This document shows, piece by piece, positions 16,641 through 24,849 of a stretch of DNA of 45,157 bases. The notes under the pieces are model-generated. The model searched no databases. It saw only the letters and a list, made by a program, of their open reading frames with translations, and was not told the origin of the DNA. The stretch is from NCBI GenBank assembly GCA_900541915.1, contig UQLS01000015.1, forward strand, positions 1-45,157, given 5' to 3'. Origin of the DNA: an uncultured Phascolarctobacterium sp. (lineage in GTDB: Bacteria > Bacillota > Negativicutes > Acidaminococcales > Acidaminococcaceae). Numbering within the stretch: the stretch's first letter is position 1; each line of letters starts with the position of its first letter. Made by a program: the position numbers and the translations under genes.

Positions 16641-16654
16641 ATATACTTGTATAT
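16641..16654. promoter_or_regulatory. Inverted repeat upstream of the hydroxylase operon
   Basis: ATATAC-TT-GTATAT is a perfect 6-2-6 dyad, 52 bases before the FAD-subunit ATG. It is next to a TATAAT at about 16672-16677 that has no good -35 element. It may be an operator for this operon or for the divergent mocA. Confidence 0.35.
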
Positions 16655-16705
16655 GTTAAAATATAATAGATTATGAGATGAATTACCCTGGACAGGAGGG
16701 CTAAA

Positions 16706-17497
16706 ATGATTAATATTCGGGAATATAAGAAAGTAGCTACCCTAGAGGAAGCTTGGGAACTGAATCAGAAGCGTATGAACCGAGTTATCGGCGGTATGCT
16801 GTGGGTTAAGATGACCAAGGGCAATGTGGGAACGGCAATAGATTTGTCCGGTCTCGGTCTTGATACCATTGAAGAAACTGATACAGAGTTCCGTATCGGC
16901 TGTATGGTTACCTTGCGGCAGCTGGAAGAACATCCGGGTCTTGCTGCATATTCTAACGGTGCGGTTAAAGAAGCCATGCGTCATATTGTAGGTGTACAGT
17001 TCCGCAATTTAGCAACTGTCGGCGGCAGTGTATATGGACGTTTCGGCTTTTCTGATGTTATTTCTGTACTGATGGTTATGGACTGCTATGTTGAAATGTA
17101 TAAAGGCGGCATGATACCGCTGGCAGATTTTGTCAACATGCCCTATGACAGAGACATTTTAGTACGCATCATTATTAAAAAGCAAAAGGCAGCTTTCAGC
17201 TATCAGACGGTAAGGATAACTAAGACAGACTTTCCGGTACTGACCTGTGCAGCTGCTGTAACTGATAAAGATGTTCGTATTGCTGTGGGTGCGCGTCCCA
17301 GTAAAGCTATGCTGCTTGTAGATGAGCAGAAGCTGGCAGGTCTGCCTGTTACGGAAGCAGGCGCTCAAGCCTTTGCTGAATATGCAGCGCAGGTAATTCC
17401 TACCGGTAATACTAACCGCGGCAGTGCAGAATATCGTAAACACCTGATTAAAGTACTGGCGCAAAGAACAGTTCTGGAAGCTGGAGGTAAAGCTTGA
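16706..17497 (+). CDS. Molybdenum hydroxylase, FAD-binding (medium) subunit
   Basis: A 263-residue member of the xanthine dehydrogenase FAD-subunit family. NRVIGGMLWVKMTKG occupies the first FAD-binding loop, and LATVGGSVYGRFGFSDVISV is the second pyrophosphate loop. The C-terminal CO-dehydrogenase flavoprotein domain ends near AEYRKHLIKVLAQR. It is somewhat shorter than the usual 280-300 residues. It is the first gene of the FAD-FeS-Mo operon and overlaps the FeS-subunit start by one base. It passes electrons from the FeS clusters to NAD or another acceptor. Confidence 0.9.
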   Translation: MINIREYKKVATLEEAWELNQKRMNRVIGGMLWVKMTKGNVGTAIDLSGLGLDTIEETDTEFRIGCMVTLRQLEEHPGLAAYSNGAVKEAMRHIVGVQFRNLATVGGSVYGRFGFSDVISVLMVMDCYVEMYKGGMIPLADFVNMPYDRDILVRIIIKKQKAAFSYQTVRITKTDFPVLTCAAAVTDKDVRIAVGARPSKAMLLVDEQKLAGLPVTEAGAQAFAEYAAQVIPTGNTNRGSAEYRKHLIKVLAQRTVLEAGGKA

Positions 17498-17973
17498 TGC
17501 TGATAAATATTGTTTTAAATGGCAAGAAAATAACAAGAGAGATAGAGCCTGATCTTTTGCTGATTGATTTTGTCCGCAAGGAAGGCTGCTTAAGCGTAAA
17601 ACGCGGCTGCGAAACTTCTAACTGCGGTCTTTGTACGGTATTTTTTAATGACAAGCCTGTACTTTCCTGTTCCTTGCTGGCAGCACGTGCTGACGGACAG
17701 CAGGTAACTACTTTGGAAGGTTTGCAGGAAGAAGCTGCAGAATTTGGCGCTTTCATTGCTGACCAAGGTGCAGAGCAATGCGGTTTCTGCAATCCTGGCT
17801 TTATTATGAATGCACTGGCTTTATTCAGAGAGAATCCTGAGCCCAGTGAAGAAGAAATTAAAGAATATCTGGCAGGAAATCTGTGCCGCTGCTCCGGTTA
17901 TGAAGGTCAGCTGCGTGGTATTTTGAGTTTCCTGGCCTGGAAGAAAGATAAAGAACGGGGAGTAAGCTTATGA
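17497..17973 (+). CDS. Molybdenum hydroxylase, [2Fe-2S] (small) subunit
   Basis: The ATG at 17497 has GGAGGT eight bases upstream and overlaps the preceding stop by one base. The 158-residue protein has an N-terminal plant-type ferredoxin domain (RGCETSNCGLCTVFF with a later C in LSCSLLAA) and a C-terminal four-helix [2Fe-2S] domain (EQCGFCNPGFIM and NLCRCSGYEG). Both clusters have all eight Cys. It links the Mo site to FAD. The next gene begins inside its stop (ATGA), so the subunits are co-translated. Confidence 0.93.
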   Translation: MLINIVLNGKKITREIEPDLLLIDFVRKEGCLSVKRGCETSNCGLCTVFFNDKPVLSCSLLAARADGQQVTTLEGLQEEAAEFGAFIADQGAEQCGFCNPGFIMNALALFRENPEPSEEEIKEYLAGNLCRCSGYEGQLRGILSFLAWKKDKERGVSL

Positions 17974-20255
17974 AAATAGTAAATCAACCGTTGCGTAAAA
18001 AGGATGCTATGCAGCTGGTAACTGGTCAGCCGGTGTATATGGATGATATTGCTCCCGCTAATTGTCTGGTTGTTAAGCTGCTGCGTTCTCCTCATGCCAA
18101 TGCTATTGTAGAAAGCATCAATACGGCTGTTGCGGCGAAGGTTCCAGGCATTGAAGCTATCTACACCTGGGAAGATGTAGACCAGAACGCGCGTCGTTTT
18201 ACCTGTGCCGGACAAACTTATCCTGAGCCCAGTCCTTATGACCGTTTATTACTTGATCGCCATGTACGTTTTGTCGGTGATCCGGTAGCTATTGTAGCCG
18301 GTGAAACTGAAAAGGCAGTAGATAAAGCGCTGAGCCTTATTAAAGTAAAATATGAAGTTTTAGAGCCTATTTTAGATTTTCATGAGTCTTTGGATAACAA
18401 GATTCTTGTGCATCCGGAAGAAAACTGGGAAAGCCTGTGCCCGGTAGGTGCGGATAATAAACGTAATCTTTGTGCTCATGACGAATGCGGAGCCGGAGAT
18501 ATTGAAGCAGTACTGGCTGACTGTGACGTAGTTATCGACAGAGTATATCATACTAAAGCTGTACAGCAGACTATGATGGAAACCTTCCGTACATTCTGTA
18601 CTATTGATACCTACGGACGTCTGAATGTAGTAAGCTCTACGCAGATTGTTTTCCACTGCCGCCGTATTATTGCCAATGCTCTGCATATACCCAAAACTAA
18701 AATCAGAGTAAGCAAACCCAGAATTGGCGGCGGTTTTGGTGCTAAACAGACCTCAATTACCGAAATTTATCCGGCTTTTGTTACCTGGATGACTAAAAAG
18801 CCGAGTAAGCTTATTTTCAGCCGTGAAGAATCTATGATTGCCTCTACCCCGCGTCATGAAATGGAAGTGCACGTACGCATCGGTGCAATGAATGACGGTA
18901 AAATCAGAGGCATAGATGTTTATACTTTGTCTAATACCGGTGCTTATGGTGAGCATGGCCCGACCACTGTTGGTCTGAGCGGACATAAATCCATACCGCT
19001 GTATCGTACAGAAAGCTATCGTTTTGTCAGTGATGTTGTTTATACCAACAGAATGTCTGCAGGTGCATATCGTGGCTACGGAGCAACCCAGGGCCTCTTT
19101 GCTGTGGAATCAGCAGTAAACGAACTGGCTGCCAAGCTGAATATGGATCCTATCGAGCTGAGAGAAATGAATATCGCGCGTGAGGGCGATTTGATGCCGG
19201 CTTATTATGACAGCTGGAACACCAGCAGCGCTTTAGACAGATGTTTGAAGCGTGTGCGTGAAATGAGCCATTGGGATGAAAAATATCCGGTACGTGATAT
19301 GGGCAATGGCAAAGTACGCAGTCTTGGTATCGGTATGTCCATGCAGGGTTCCAGCATTCCGTTTGTGGATGTTGGCAGTGCTACTCTTAAAGTCAATGAT
19401 GACGGTTTCTATTCACTGATTATCGGCGCTGCTGATATGGGCACCGGCTGTGATACTGTACTGGCACAGATTGCTGCTGAGGTATTAGAATGTGACTTCG
19501 ACAATATTACTGTTTTTGGTGCAGATACGGATGCTTCTCCGTATGATTCCGGTTCTTATGCGTCCAGTACAACATATTTAACTGGCAAAGCTGTAGAGAT
19601 ATGCGCACAGAACCTGCGTAAGAAGATTTGTACTTTAGGTGCTCAGCTGCTTGAATGCAATGAAGATGAAGTTGCGTTTGACGGCAAATTTGTTAACAGA
19701 CTGCAGCCTGTTGCAGACGGTCAAAACAGCATTGCTTTGGCAGATATTGCTACTGCTTCCATGTGCGGACACAGTGTTGCTTTGGAGGAAACTGTTACAA
19801 AATCTTCTCCTGTTTCTCCGCCGCCTTATATGGTTGGTGTAGCTGAGGTAGAAGTAGATTTGCTTACTGGTCAGGCAGAAGTAATTGAATTTAACGCGGT
19901 AGTTGACTGCGGTACACCTATTAATCCTAATCTGGCGCGAGTACAGGCTGAGGGCGGTATTCTGCAGGGTATCGGTATGGCGCTGACGGAGAATATTACT
20001 TATACACCGGAAGGGCGTGTAGTAGAAAATTCTCTGATGCAGTATAAGATTCCCTCTCGTGTAGATATCGGTCATATCCATGTAGAATTTGAATCCAGTT
20101 ATGAGGGTACAGGTCCTTTCGGAGCTAAGTCTATCGGTGAAGTTGTTATCAATACGCCTGGTCCTGCTATTGCTCATGCGATTTATAATGCTACAGGTCA
20201 CCGCTATTACGAATTACCGATTACTCCCGAGCAGATTGCAATGCCGAAAAAATAA
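17970..20255 (+). CDS. Molybdenum hydroxylase, molybdopterin-binding (large) subunit, probably selenium-dependent
   Basis: A 761-residue catalytic subunit of the xanthine dehydrogenase family. The cofactor loops are GGGFGAKQ (253-260), GAYRGYG (366-371) and MGTGCDTVLAQ (490-500), followed by SYASSTTYLTGKAVE, GGILQGIGMALTE and GPFGAKSIGE with the catalytic-base Glu724. The position equal to Glu802 of bovine xanthine oxidase is Gln260, and I see no clear match to its Arg880. The substrate may therefore not be plain xanthine. Dependence on selenium is inferred from yqeB, yqeC, selD and yedF nearby; the selenium would be a cofactor ligand, not a selenocysteine. The operon ends at a strong terminator. 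Confidence 0.92.
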   Translation: MKIVNQPLRKKDAMQLVTGQPVYMDDIAPANCLVVKLLRSPHANAIVESINTAVAAKVPGIEAIYTWEDVDQNARRFTCAGQTYPEPSPYDRLLLDRHVRFVGDPVAIVAGETEKAVDKALSLIKVKYEVLEPILDFHESLDNKILVHPEENWESLCPVGADNKRNLCAHDECGAGDIEAVLADCDVVIDRVYHTKAVQQTMMETFRTFCTIDTYGRLNVVSSTQIVFHCRRIIANALHIPKTKIRVSKPRIGGGFGAKQTSITEIYPAFVTWMTKKPSKLIFSREESMIASTPRHEMEVHVRIGAMNDGKIRGIDVYTLSNTGAYGEHGPTTVGLSGHKSIPLYRTESYRFVSDVVYTNRMSAGAYRGYGATQGLFAVESAVNELAAKLNMDPIELREMNIAREGDLMPAYYDSWNTSSALDRCLKRVREMSHWDEKYPVRDMGNGKVRSLGIGMSMQGSSIPFVDVGSATLKVNDDGFYSLIIGAADMGTGCDTVLAQIAAEVLECDFDNITVFGADTDASPYDSGSYASSTTYLTGKAVEICAQNLRKKICTLGAQLLECNEDEVAFDGKFVNRLQPVADGQNSIALADIATASMCGHSVALEETVTKSSPVSPPPYMVGVAEVEVDLLTGQAEVIEFNAVVDCGTPINPNLARVQAEGGILQGIGMALTENITYTPEGRVVENSLMQYKIPSRVDIGHIHVEFESSYEGTGPFGAKSIGEVVINTPGPAIAHAIYNATGHRYYELPITPEQIAMPKK

Positions 20256-20261
20256 AATACG

Positions 20262-20296
20262 AAAACAAATGTGGGTAAAACCACATTTGTTTTTTT
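20262..20296 (+). terminator. Terminator of the hydroxylase operon
   Basis: A 10-bp perfect stem (ACAAATGTGG with CCACATTTGT) and a GTAAAA loop are followed by a T6 run at 20291-20296. It starts about 7 bases after the large-subunit stop. Confidence 0.92.
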
Positions 20297-20297
20297 A

Positions 20298-20327
20298 AAC
20301 CGTTTATCTCAAGTAAGATAAACGGTT
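20298..20327 (+). promoter_or_regulatory. 12-bp perfect dyad directly before the moaA ribosome site (ModE-box-like)
   Basis: AACCGTTTATCT and AGATAAACGGTT are exact reverse complements around a 6-base centre (CAAGTA). The inner core CGTTTATC-N8-GATAAACG has the same 8-8-8 layout and the CG ends of the E. coli modA ModE operator (CGTTATAT-N8-ACATAACG). A ModE-like gene lies in the same cluster at 25892. The dyad ends where AAGGAG (20328-20333) begins, so as RNA it could also affect translation of moaA. Confidence 0.55.
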
Positions 20328-20339
20328 AAGGAGATAAAT

Positions 20340-21299
20340 ATGCGCGATCAATATGGGCGTGAAATAAATTATTTACGCATATCACTTACCGACCGCTGTA
20401 ATCTGCGCTGCTGTTATTGCAGGCCGGAGATTACTAAGCAGCTAAAGCATAGTGATGTGCTTACCTACGAAGAAATACTGACTGTGTGTCAGGCGGCAAT
20501 TAAGCTGGGGGTAAACTGCTTTAAGGTTACTGGCGGTGAGCCTTTGCTAAGACGTGACTGCGTTTTTTTTCTGCGCAGACTTAAAGAACTGGCAGTAAAT
20601 GGCAAGGTAACGCTGACAACTAATGGCATCTTATTGCCCGATGTACTTGATGATTTAGTCAGGATGAAACTTGATGGTATAAATATCAGTTTAGATACTT
20701 TGAACAGACAGCGCTATGCAGAGATAACAGGTGCCGATAAGCTTGTTGAAGTCAGAGATGCTGTCAGACAGGCATGCGCTGCAGGAATAAAGGTAAAGCT
20801 GAACTGCGTTCCTCTGCAGGATATGTTACAGACAGAATTGCTGGAGCTGGTTGCTTTTGCTCAAAAGCTGCAGGTGCCGTTACGTTTTATTGAGCTGATG
20901 CCGTTAAGCTGCAATAATGCTGTGCAGGGACTTTCCGGAAATGAAATAAGAAATATGTTGGCAATTACTGGATTTCAATTACAGCCGGATAAAAATACTT
21001 ATGGCAATGGTCCGGCAGTGTATTATCAGCTGGATAAAGAAAATGCACCGATAGGTTTTATTGAGCCGCTGCACGGTAAGTTTTGCTGCTGCTGCAACAG
21101 AATACGGCTGACAGCTGCAGGTTACCTGAAAACTTGTCTTTATAGCAGAAGCGGTGCTGATTTACGAGAGCTGCTGCGCAGTGGAGCTGACGATGCAAAA
21201 TTGCAGCAGGCTATTTTGCAGGCAATAAGCCAAAAACCATTGGGACATGATTTTGAGCATATTCCGGCAGCTTTTAATATGAATGAAATCGGAGGATGA
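20340..21299 (+). CDS. moaA: GTP 3',8-cyclase (molybdenum cofactor step 1)
   Basis: A 319-residue radical SAM enzyme. The first cluster is C20-x3-C24-x2-C27 (DRCNLRCCYCRP), and the VTGGEPLLRR motif follows. The second, C-terminal cluster is in GKFCCCCNRIRLTAAG, with a further Cys in YLKTCLYS. It converts GTP to the cyclic precursor used by MoaC. The ATG has AAGGAG six bases upstream. It heads a long run (moaA, moaC, MOSC-mog, modB, modC, modA, moeA-like, modE-like) with overlaps or very short gaps. The C-terminal GG tail seen in many MoaA proteins is present as EIGG. Confidence 0.95.
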   Translation: MRDQYGREINYLRISLTDRCNLRCCYCRPEITKQLKHSDVLTYEEILTVCQAAIKLGVNCFKVTGGEPLLRRDCVFFLRRLKELAVNGKVTLTTNGILLPDVLDDLVRMKLDGINISLDTLNRQRYAEITGADKLVEVRDAVRQACAAGIKVKLNCVPLQDMLQTELLELVAFAQKLQVPLRFIELMPLSCNNAVQGLSGNEIRNMLAITGFQLQPDKNTYGNGPAVYYQLDKENAPIGFIEPLHGKFCCCCNRIRLTAAGYLKTCLYSRSGADLRELLRSGADDAKLQQAILQAISQKPLGHDFEHIPAAFNMNEIGG

Positions 21300-21300
21300 A

Positions 21301-21780
21301 ATGGCAGAGTTTACTCATTTTGACAGCAGCGGCAATGCTGTTATGGTAGATATATCTGAAAAGCAGATTACGGAGCGTATTGCTGTAGCTCAAGGCAGAA
21401 TATTGGTTTGTCAAGAGATTTTTGACAGTATTAAAGCAGGTAAAGTGAAAAAAGGTGACGTGCTCGGAGTTGCCAGAATTGCCGGTATAATGGGAACTAA
21501 AAAAACAGCTGATTTAATTCCGCTTTGTCATCCGTTAATGCTAACTAAATGTACCGTGGACTTTTTTCTTGAAGCTGGCGAACAAAATGCAGTAAAAGCA
21601 GTTTGTACCGTGAGGACTGACGGCAAGACGGGCGTGGAAATGGAAGCTCTTACAGGTGTGCAGACGGCGCTTTTGACTATTTATGATATGTGCAAGGCGA
21701 TAGATAAAGGTATGGTTATTACAGACGTACATCTGGTAGAAAAAAGCGGCGGAAAGAGTGGTGATTTTACATGGAAATAA
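21301..21780 (+). CDS. moaC: Cyclic pyranopterin monophosphate synthase
   Basis: The ATG at 21301 is preceded by GGAGGA at the right spacing; an ATG 18 bases upstream lies inside moaA and would lack this. The 159-residue protein has FTHFDSSGNAVMVDISEKQIT at the N-terminus, TADLIPLCHPL, GVEMEALTGVQTALLTIYDM and VHLVEKSGGKSGDF, all standard MoaC blocks. It makes cPMP from the MoaA product. It overlaps the next start by 10 bases. Confidence 0.95.
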   Translation: MAEFTHFDSSGNAVMVDISEKQITERIAVAQGRILVCQEIFDSIKAGKVKKGDVLGVARIAGIMGTKKTADLIPLCHPLMLTKCTVDFFLEAGEQNAVKAVCTVRTDGKTGVEMEALTGVQTALLTIYDMCKAIDKGMVITDVHLVEKSGGKSGDFTWK

Positions 21781-22721
21781 AAAGCTTATGCGGTATTGTC
21801 AAGGCTGTCTGCATCAGTGAGCGGCGCGGAACGGAAAAGACAGCAGTTGCTCAGGCAGAACTGCAGGCTGGCTATGGCATTGTTAATGATGCTCATGCCG
21901 GTAAGTGGCATCGACAGGTAAGTCTACTTTCTTATGATAAAGTTCAGGAGTTTAATGCTCGCGGCGGGCAGGCCCATATAGGTGCCTTTGGAGAAAATAT
22001 ACTGGTAAAGGGACTGAATTTTAAAAATTTGCCTGTGGGAACTAAATTATTTTGCGGTGATGTAATTTTAAAAATGACGCAGATTGGCAAAGAATGTCAT
22101 ACTCACTGTCAGATTTATCAGCGGGTTGGCGACTGTATAATGCCGCGGGAAGGTGTCTTTGCCGAAGTACTGCAGGGGGGAACGATCAAGCCGGGTGATG
22201 AAATGAAGGCTGTTCTGCCTGCTTTGGACGCACCTTTTACAGCTGCTGTGGTAACTTTAAGTGATAAAGGCTTTGCCGGAGAAAGGCAGGATACCAGCGG
22301 GCCGCTGGCAGCGCAGATGCTGCACGATGCAGGGTATGAAGTTATCGAAGAACTGATATTGCCGGATGATAAAGCGCGTATTGAACGTGAGCTTATTCGT
22401 CTTTGTGACGGTAGGCAGGCTGCATTGGTTATTACTACCGGAGGCACGGGTATGTCGCCGCGCGATTGTACGCCGGAAGCAACTTTGGCTGTGGCGACAA
22501 GAAATGTACCAGGAATTGCAGAAGCTATCCGTGCCGGCTCCATGCAGATAACACCACGGGCCATGCTGGGCAGAGGTGTTTCTGTACTGCGCAATCAAAC
22601 TTTGATCGTTAATCTGCCTGGCAGCAGAAAGGCTGTAGAAGAAAGCTTGCAGCTGATTCTGCCGCATTTGGGACATGGACTGAGAATCTTACGTGGAACA
22701 GAAGCGGAGTGCGGAAGATGA
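21771..22721 (+). CDS. MOSC domain - MogA/MoaB fusion protein
   Basis: Residues 1 to about 145 form a MOSC domain (GIVNDAHAGKWHRQVSLLS, GAFGENILVKGL, and KECHTHCQIY with Cys that may hold sulfur). Residues about 150-316 are a MogA/MoaB molybdopterin adenylyltransferase (VVTLSDKGFAGERQDTSGP, ITTGGTGMSPRDCTPEAT, NLPGSRKAVEESLQ). The two parts are in one frame with no sign of error. MogA activates molybdopterin with AMP before metal insertion, and MOSC domains handle sulfur or bind the cofactor. The fusion suggests that the cofactor is passed directly between them. It overlaps the modB start by 4 bases. Confidence 0.9.
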   Translation: MEIKSLCGIVKAVCISERRGTEKTAVAQAELQAGYGIVNDAHAGKWHRQVSLLSYDKVQEFNARGGQAHIGAFGENILVKGLNFKNLPVGTKLFCGDVILKMTQIGKECHTHCQIYQRVGDCIMPREGVFAEVLQGGTIKPGDEMKAVLPALDAPFTAAVVTLSDKGFAGERQDTSGPLAAQMLHDAGYEVIEELILPDDKARIERELIRLCDGRQAALVITTGGTGMSPRDCTPEATLAVATRNVPGIAEAIRAGSMQITPRAMLGRGVSVLRNQTLIVNLPGSRKAVEESLQLILPHLGHGLRILRGTEAECGR

Positions 22722-23398
22722 AGCTGGATTTTTCTCCTGTCTGGATTTCCTTGCAGACAGCAGCAGCCACGATGGTGATAGTTTTTTTTGCAGGTATTTT
22801 AACTGCCTGGTGGGTAGTGAGCCGCAAAAATGAAGCTACAAAGATTATTGCTGACGGTGTGCTGACGGTGCCGCTGGTTTTGCCGCCAACTGTTGCTGGT
22901 TTTTTCTTACTGTATTTGTTTGGTAACAATAGAATTTTAGGCAGGTTTTTTATAGAAAATTTTGGCATTCAGATTGCGTTTTCCTGGCTGGCAACAGTAC
23001 TGGCGGCTGCGGTTATTGCTTTTCCTCTTATGTACAGATCTGCCCGCGGGGCTTTTGAACAGGTAGATATAGAATTGCTGCAGGCAGGCCGCACGCTTGG
23101 TATGTCAGAAAAAAGTATTTTTCTGCGGGTACTTTTGCCTAATGCACTGCCTGGTATTGTGTCAGGCGGAGTGCTGTCGTTTGCCAGAGGTTTAGGAGAA
23201 TTTGGCGCAACAGCGATGATTGCCGGTAATATCGCCGGTAAAACTAGGACATTGCCGCTTGCTGTATATTCTTCCGTTGCAGCTGGTGAAATGGACACGG
23301 CCTTTGACTATGTTGCGATTATTTTAACAGTATGCTTACTGATGGTTATAGGTATGAACTGGTATCTGTATCGCTGCAAAAAGCAGCAGGAGGGATAA
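22718..23398 (+). CDS. modB: Molybdate ABC transporter permease
   Basis: A 226-residue permease with about five membrane spans and the EAA-type loop in IELLQAGRTLGMSEKSIFLR followed by VLLPNALPGIVSGGVLSFARG and GEFGATAMIAGN, all typical of ModB. The ATG at 22718 overlaps the previous stop; GGAG nine bases upstream supports it over the in-frame GTG at 22709. The gene order here is modB-modC-modA, the reverse of the common modA-modB-modC. Confidence 0.93.
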   Translation: MKLDFSPVWISLQTAAATMVIVFFAGILTAWWVVSRKNEATKIIADGVLTVPLVLPPTVAGFFLLYLFGNNRILGRFFIENFGIQIAFSWLATVLAAAVIAFPLMYRSARGAFEQVDIELLQAGRTLGMSEKSIFLRVLLPNALPGIVSGGVLSFARGLGEFGATAMIAGNIAGKTRTLPLAVYSSVAAGEMDTAFDYVAIILTVCLLMVIGMNWYLYRCKKQQEG

Positions 23399-23399
23399 T

Positions 23400-24062
23400 A
23401 TGCAGCTGGAAGTAAATATCCGTAAGAAACTGAAAGAATTTACCCTTCAGGCTGAGTTTGTGCTGCACGATGGCGTACTTGGCTTGATGGGCAGCAGCGG
23501 CAGCGGCAAAAGCATGCTGCTGAAATGTCTGGCTGGCATTGAAACTCCTGATTGCGGCAGGATTGTTTTAAATGGCAGAGTCTTATTTGACAGTACAGAA
23601 AAAATCAATTTACCGCCGCAACAGCGCAGGATTGGGTACTTGTTTCAAAACTATGCGCTTTTTCCCAATATGAGTGTTGCAGAAAATATTATGTGTGGGC
23701 CTCGTGCTAAAGGTTTCAAGAAGGAGCAAAGCAGAGCTATTGTGCAGGCTATGGTGAATAAATTTCAGCTGCAGGGGCTGGAAGCAAGGTACCCGCGTCA
23801 GCTTTCCGGCGGTCAAAAGCAGCGTACTGCTTTAGCTCGCTTGCTGGCAGTGGAGCCGGAGGTCATTTTGCTGGATGAACCTTTTTCGGCTTTGGACGCG
23901 CAGCTGAAAGAAAAATTGCAGGCGCAGCTGCAGCAGCTTTTGCAGGAATATGGCGGTATTTCTGTTTTGGTAAGCCACGACAGGCAGGAAATAGAGCGAT
24001 TAAGTGACAGCGTATTATTTATTCATCAGGGAATTTTATCTGAGGAGGATAAAACATGTTAA
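23400..24062 (+). CDS. modC: Molybdate ABC transporter ATP-binding protein, short form
   Basis: The 220-residue ATPase has Walker A GSSGSGKSMLLKCLAG, the Q-loop GYLFQNYALFPNMSV, signature LSGGQKQRTALARLLA, Walker B VILLDEPFSALD and switch His in LVSHDRQE. It stops after the nucleotide-binding domain, so the C-terminal molybdate-sensing TOBE domain of classic ModC (about 350 residues) is absent. It lies one base after modB and overlaps modA by 7 bases. Assignment to molybdate rests on modA and modB next door. Confidence 0.9.
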   Translation: MQLEVNIRKKLKEFTLQAEFVLHDGVLGLMGSSGSGKSMLLKCLAGIETPDCGRIVLNGRVLFDSTEKINLPPQQRRIGYLFQNYALFPNMSVAENIMCGPRAKGFKKEQSRAIVQAMVNKFQLQGLEARYPRQLSGGQKQRTALARLLAVEPEVILLDEPFSALDAQLKEKLQAQLQQLLQEYGGISVLVSHDRQEIERLSDSVLFIHQGILSEEDKTC

Positions 24063-24847
24063 AAAAATTATTGAGTGGTTGTTTGCTGTTTTTGGTATGT
24101 GCAGGAGTTTTAGCCGGCTGTGGAAACGATAAACCGGCGGAAAAGCAGCAGGTAAGAATTGCTGCTGCAGCAAGCTTGGAAAAAGTATTTACAGAAAAAC
24201 TGATTCCTATGTTCAATCAAAAATATCCTGATATTAAGATTGAAGGCACTTATGACAGCTCCGGTAAACTGCAGACGCAGATTGAGCAGGGACTGGCAGC
24301 AGATATCTTTGTTTCTGCGGCTACCAAGCAGATGCAGGCACTGACAGATAAAGGTTATATGGATGAGAAAAAAACAGTACCGCTTTTAGAAAATAAGTTA
24401 GTACTGATTGTACCGTCTACCAGTGATAAAAAGGCAGGTACTTTTAATGATATTGCTAATGCTGGGCAGCCTGCGGTAGGCGACCCTAAAAGCGTGCCTG
24501 CAGGACAATATGCTAAGGAAGCATTAGAAAAGCTGGGATTGTGGCAGCAGGTAAGCAGTAAAGCGAGCTTGGGCACAAATGTTACCGAAGTGCTGCACTG
24601 GGTTGCTGAGGGCAGTGCAGATGCAGGTATTGTGTATGCTACTGATGCTGCTGCCAGCGACAAGGTAAAAATAGTTGCTGAAGCACCGGCAGGAGTATTG
24701 GCTAAACCGGTGATCTATCCAATGGGAATTTTAAAACAAGCACCGCATGCGCAGGCTGCTGCTAAATTTTATGATTTTCTGCGCAGTAAGGAAGCTGCTG
24801 ACGTTTTTGAAGCAGCTGGCTTTGCGGTAGTTAAACAGGAGCAATGA
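24056..24847 (+). CDS. modA: Molybdate-binding lipoprotein
   Basis: A 263-residue binding protein with a lipoprotein signal: a hydrophobic stretch and LAGC with the lipidated Cys at 22. The mature part starts VRIAAAASLEKVFTEKLIP, typical of ModA, and includes TYDSSGKLQTQIEQGLAADIFVSA and GTNVTEVLHWVAEGSADAGIVYATDA. It captures molybdate (or tungstate) outside the membrane for ModBC. GGAGG precedes the ATG, which overlaps the modC stop. Confidence 0.94.
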   Translation: MLKKLLSGCLLFLVCAGVLAGCGNDKPAEKQQVRIAAAASLEKVFTEKLIPMFNQKYPDIKIEGTYDSSGKLQTQIEQGLAADIFVSAATKQMQALTDKGYMDEKKTVPLLENKLVLIVPSTSDKKAGTFNDIANAGQPAVGDPKSVPAGQYAKEALEKLGLWQQVSSKASLGTNVTEVLHWVAEGSADAGIVYATDAAASDKVKIVAEAPAGVLAKPVIYPMGILKQAPHAQAAAKFYDFLRSKEAADVFEAAGFAVVKQEQ

Positions 24848-24849
24848 TT

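Noticed and set aside
20256..20339. Molybdenum cofactor riboswitch before moaA
   Set aside because: The gap is 84 bases, mostly a terminator and a simple dyad. That is too short and lacks the multi-stem Moco RNA layout.
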